From assembly GCA_905221605.1 (NCBI GenBank), contig CAJNDS010002631.1, positions 248,001 through 312,000 of the forward strand: a stretch of 64,000 bases of DNA, given 5' to 3'. The DNA comes from Symbiodinium natans (Eukaryota; Sar; Dinophyceae; Suessiales; Symbiodiniaceae). The first letter of the stretch is position 1. The number at the start of each line of letters is the position of its first letter. The translations under genes and the position numbers were made by a program. The notes under the pieces are model-generated. The model saw only the letters and a program-made list of their open reading frames with translations. It was not told the origin of the DNA and made no database searches. This document shows, piece after piece, positions 61,005 through 64,000 of the stretch.

Positions 61005-61671
61005 CTGCCACCTCTAGTGAAGCTGAACGGTGCTTGTCATGTAGGGAGCCTTGAGGTTTGCGTGCCCAAAGCCCAAACTCCACATCTTTACCCCAACCTG
61101 AGATGCTAAGACCTTAACATTTACAATTTACAGACGGGCTCAAGGTTTAAGAGCCAGATGAATCCAGTGTACTGGGCTGTCAGAAGCAGCATCACATGCG
61201 CACAGAGCACCCGCGTGAACGTTTGATCGTTTCCAAAAACTGCAAGCGTTGCTTCCACGAGCAGTTGTGGCATCGTCTAGACTTCCTTCACATGTCGTTC
61301 TGGGAGTTGGAAACAGCACGGCTGAATCTCTGGAGACCATGAAGCATCCAAGGTGCACCGTAGCTCTCTAAACCCGACATCCTGACCCTGACACCCAAAC
61401 CTTCAGCCCAGATCCACACAACTCGAGGCCGGCACCTAAGCCACCCCAAACCCCAACAGGGTCTAGTGAGTTCAAATGTAGGGTTTAGGGTTTTCGGGCT
61501 TAGGGTTTCGGGTTTAGGGTCTCCCCACAATTTAATTTAAATGAGTTAAACTCATCGTAAAACCCTTAACCCTATCCCACCTAACTTATTCTCCAAAGTT
61601 TGGCGCGCAGAGGTCGAGACTCTGTGGCAGCGGCCTGCCGTGGAGCCGAAAGGTCGCGGTTCGGGGCACTG

Positions 61672-61776
61672 AGGGTTTAGGGTTTAGGGTTTAGGGTTTA
61701 GGGTTTAGGGTTTAGGGTTTAGGGTTTAGGGTTTAGGGTTTAGGGTTTAGGGTTTAGGGTTTAGGGTTTAGGGTTG
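61672..61776 (+). repeat. TTTAGGG array
   Basis: Fifteen perfect units. Confidence 0.95.
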
Positions 61777-61807
61777 AGAGCTTGGAGCGCAGGCTTTAGA
61801 GTTTAGG

Positions 61808-61902
61808 ATTGGGATGTTCCCCCCTAAAACCAACTGTCCTTAATGGGGGATTATGGTCCCCCCTAGTATAATCCTTATCAAGGACTGTTAGTATAAGGGG
61901 GA
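61808..61902. mobile_element. Family B inverted-repeat element (copy B5)
   Basis: GGGATGTTCCCCCCTAAAAC ...GGACTGTTAGTATAAGGGGG. Confidence 0.65.
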
Positions 61903-62134
61903 TCGCGAGTGCAGGGCCTCAAGGTTTGGGGGTTGTTTTCACTCTGAAGGGAGTTTGGGGAGCCATCCTATCATCCAACTCCTGAAACTCAGCACGAAGA
62001 TCCTGTACCCCCACTTGGGTTCACGAAACCAATCGTGCTTGAGAAAAGTCGTGGGGATTAGGGCGGGGTTGGCCTTCCTTGCTGATCATCCTCGAATTCG
62101 CATCCGCCACGAAGCCTCAAAGTCAGGCGGCGGC

Positions 62135-62326
62135 TTAGGGATGTTGAAGAGACCCGAGCCATCCTAAATCCCCGACCAACGCACAGACCCCCCAGCCCTG
62201 GACCTGCGAAAGTGGAGACCAGGCATCTTCTTCATCGCTCACGGATGCCAACATCAGGGGACCGACGTGTTCGATGAGGCCAAGACCAAGGTTCAGACCA
62301 TGAAGACGAGGATCCCACAAACACAA
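62135..62326 (-). CDS. Candidate exon
   Basis: Reads LIEHVGPLMLASVSDEEDAW SPLSQVQGWGVCALVGDLGW LGSLQHP and a stop. The plus frame 61955-62167 (KVVGIRAGLAFLADHPRIRI) overlaps its end. Confidence 0.35.
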   Translation of the reverse strand: MCLWDPRLHGLNLGLGLIEHVGPLMLASVSDEEDAWSPLSQVQGWGVCALVGDLGWLGSLQHP

Positions 62327-62488
62327 CCAATGGATCCCGGAGCCCCAACTCCTTCATGCTGTTGCATCCCAAGGACACCCGAAACTTGAAATCAGGAAAA
62401 GGGTCCAAGGCAAGGCGCCCAGATCGCCTGAAGCCGGGAATTGGATCCCTCCGGGGGCTTCAACAGGCGTAGCCCGGCCCCCTGTGAT

Positions 62489-62824
62489 TCAAAAACGCCT
62501 GGGTGTCAATCTGTAAACCTTTTGTGAACTTCCCCACGCCTCAAGACTCAGAAACAAAGCACGAAATTGCAAGCAACCGCCATGCTCCACCGACAGCCCA
62601 AGCTTGATACCTCCGGAGGTGGCAGAAGACGGCTGGAAGTTCGATGACTGCGACACTGGGATCTGAAGAGGTTTTGTGGGATTTGGAGGAGCTTCTGAGA
62701 GTCTTGGGCTAGAAGTAACCCCGTTTTGCTGCCTGGGATTTGAGATGCTAGAAGAAAGCGTCACGTGCGCTAGAACGTATAGCACCCCTTGCCGCGTCCT
62801 AGCGCGTCGTCTGGAGTTGTGCAT
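62489..62824 (-). CDS. Candidate ORF, 111 codons
   Basis: Reads LSSSISNPRQQNGVTSSPRL SEAPPNPTKPLQIPVSQSSN and GGCLQFRALFLSLEAWGSSQ. Ser/Pro-rich. Unknown. Confidence 0.33.
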   Translation of the reverse strand: MHNSRRRARTRQGVLYVLAHVTLSSSISNPRQQNGVTSSPRLSEAPPNPTKPLQIPVSQSSNFQPSSATSGGIKLGLSVEHGGCLQFRALFLSLEAWGSSQKVYRLTPRRF

Positions 62825-62978
62825 CCCGATGCACGCCCGATACCCTTAGCACAGCGAAGCAAGTTTTTCAGAGCCTCGGGTTGAATATTATTCCAGAACA
62901 CTCAGCAGGTGCAAGCCCCAAGTCACACCCCTTTTTTGGAAACAGCGCTTTAGGCTCTCTCTCTCTCTCTCTCACCAT

Positions 62979-63070
62979 GTGTGGGGGTACCTGACTGGCG
63001 TCCGTATTATAAGGGGATCCTATTGAGGGTCTATGTTAGGCCCCCCCCCCCCCCGCCCCGCCCCCTATTT
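62979..63070 (-). mobile_element. Family A inverted-repeat element (copy A9)
   Basis: GGTACCTGACTGGCGTCC...CCCCTATTTTCGTATAAAACC with a poly-C tract near one end. A CT microsatellite (62956-62973) precedes it and a CCCTAAA array (63078-63195, with CCCTACA and CCCTGAA variants) follows. Confidence 0.6.
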
Positions 63071-63651
63071 TCGTATAAAACCCTAAACCCTAAACCCTGA
63101 ACCCTCAACCCTGAACCCTGAACCCTAAACCCTACACCCTACACCCTACACCCTACACCCTGAACCCTGAACCCTAAACCCTAAACCCTAAACCCAGGCG
63201 ACCTCGAACTACGGGAAGTGCCTCGGTCTGCCGGAGGAGGCTGGCAGACCAGGGCACGCCCAAGGGTGGTTCTAAGTGGTGTTGTTGGGTTTTGGGTTAA
63301 GGGTTTCGGGTTTAGGGTTTCGGGCTCAGGGTTTAGGGTTTGGGGTGCAGGGTTTATGGTTGAGGGATGGCCTAGTATTGGTTCAGGGGGTATGTTCGGT
63401 TTGCGGTTTATGGGCTGGGGTTTACAAGGCTCACGATTTGCAGCACTTGGGGATTTCATTGCCAAAACATCCAGGGTGTAGGCAGAATTCAATCAAGGAT
63501 CATCGGCGGCTTCTGTGACTTGGTTTCCTTTTAGCTCATCTCAGAAGCACGAAACATCCCATTTTCGTAGCGTGGTTTGTAGCAAAGCGTATTTGACGTG
63601 GATTGGTGCGAGTGGCACAAAGAAGGTTATGTCGCAAGGCCTCGTCACGTC

Positions 63652-63801
63652 ATGTCCGCTGTGGTTCTCTCGTTTATATTAATAGTGCAACTGCAAGCCG
63701 AGCCGAGCACTTGCCAAGAAATCCAAAAGCTTCGGCTCGGACATGGTCGTTTTCGTATACAGCGCAGAACGAAACGCTGCCCTCAGGCCGCCCTCTGCTG
63801 A
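63652..63801 (+). CDS. Candidate small secreted protein, 49 aa
   Basis: ATG frame opens MSAVVLSFILIVQLQAEPST, a typical signal peptide with a likely cut after LQA, then CQEIQKLRLGHGRFRIQRRT, basic, ending Ala-Leu-Cys and TGA. The frame is open upstream to 63598, so the ATG might be internal. Unknown function. Confidence 0.38.
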   Translation: MSAVVLSFILIVQLQAEPSTCQEIQKLRLGHGRFRIQRRTKRCPQAALC

Positions 63802-64000
63802 GCACCGAAAAGTTGGTGTTTGAAGCACTTTGGTGACGTTTGTGTTTTCGAACGCCCATGGTGCATCGTCTGCTTTGCTTTTGCCCGGCAAACCCTTTTG
63901 TGAAGTCGTGCCAGGGATGGACCGGCTCTGCTCATAGGTCTCCTGATGGGAAGCCCAAGGCTGAGGAGATCCCGTTTTTAATCCCTCCCATCGCCGGATT

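Overview
This window looks like nuclear DNA of a eukaryotic alga or protist, most likely a dinoflagellate or close alveolate relative. The evidence is: about 40 interstitial arrays of the plant/alga-type telomere heptamer TTTAGGG (CCCTAAA on the other strand); no bacterial-style gene packing; no continuous reading frame longer than 201 codons; many short exon-like blocks that join in frame only across introns; introns with GT and also GC (possibly GA) donors; an exon carrying a motif I associate with dinoflagellate endonuclease/exonuclease/phosphatase-like proteins; and an N-terminal style (hydrophobic start, acidic patch, Arg/Ser/Pro turn) common in dinoflagellate proteins. Chromerids or another TTTAGGG-telomere alga cannot be excluded. 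No rRNA, tRNA, CRISPR, operon or intact transposase was found.

Layout. Short unique segments (about 100-600 bp) alternate with telomere-type arrays, microsatellites and small palindromic elements. Where junctions can be read, the unique segments are exons and the arrays and palindromes are introns. The best spliced models are: gene X (54206-55705, +, five exons, 328 aa); gene V (56835-57384, +); gene O (34470-35084, -); gene T (58834-59731, +); gene U (1706-2456, +, organelle-type N-terminus); gene N (19936-20774, +); gene W (27904-28657, +); gene R (17076-17449, +); gene S (48801-49198, +); gene Y (55746-56013, -); and a divergent pair Z (25095-26606, -) and P (26758-27160, +). Around these lie many single candidate exons with less support. 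Almost none of the proteins belong to a family I can name.

What stands out is the intron content. (1) Some introns are built wholly or almost wholly of telomere heptamers, for example 26958-27040 (83 nt) and 34717-34749 (33 nt): the sense-strand array supplies a GTTTAG donor at one end and a TTTAG|G acceptor at the other. (2) At least five families of small inverted-repeat elements recur, and several copies fill introns of otherwise continuous reading frames (54486-54593, 55170-55328, 57081-57235, 28280-28382). Together these suggest a genome whose introns have been seeded by telomere DNA and by introner-like elements.

Limits. All gene models were read by eye. Antisense frames are often open too, so strand and frame calls outside genes X, V, O and T are provisional. 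Intervals not listed hold only repeats or short frames I could not separate from chance.
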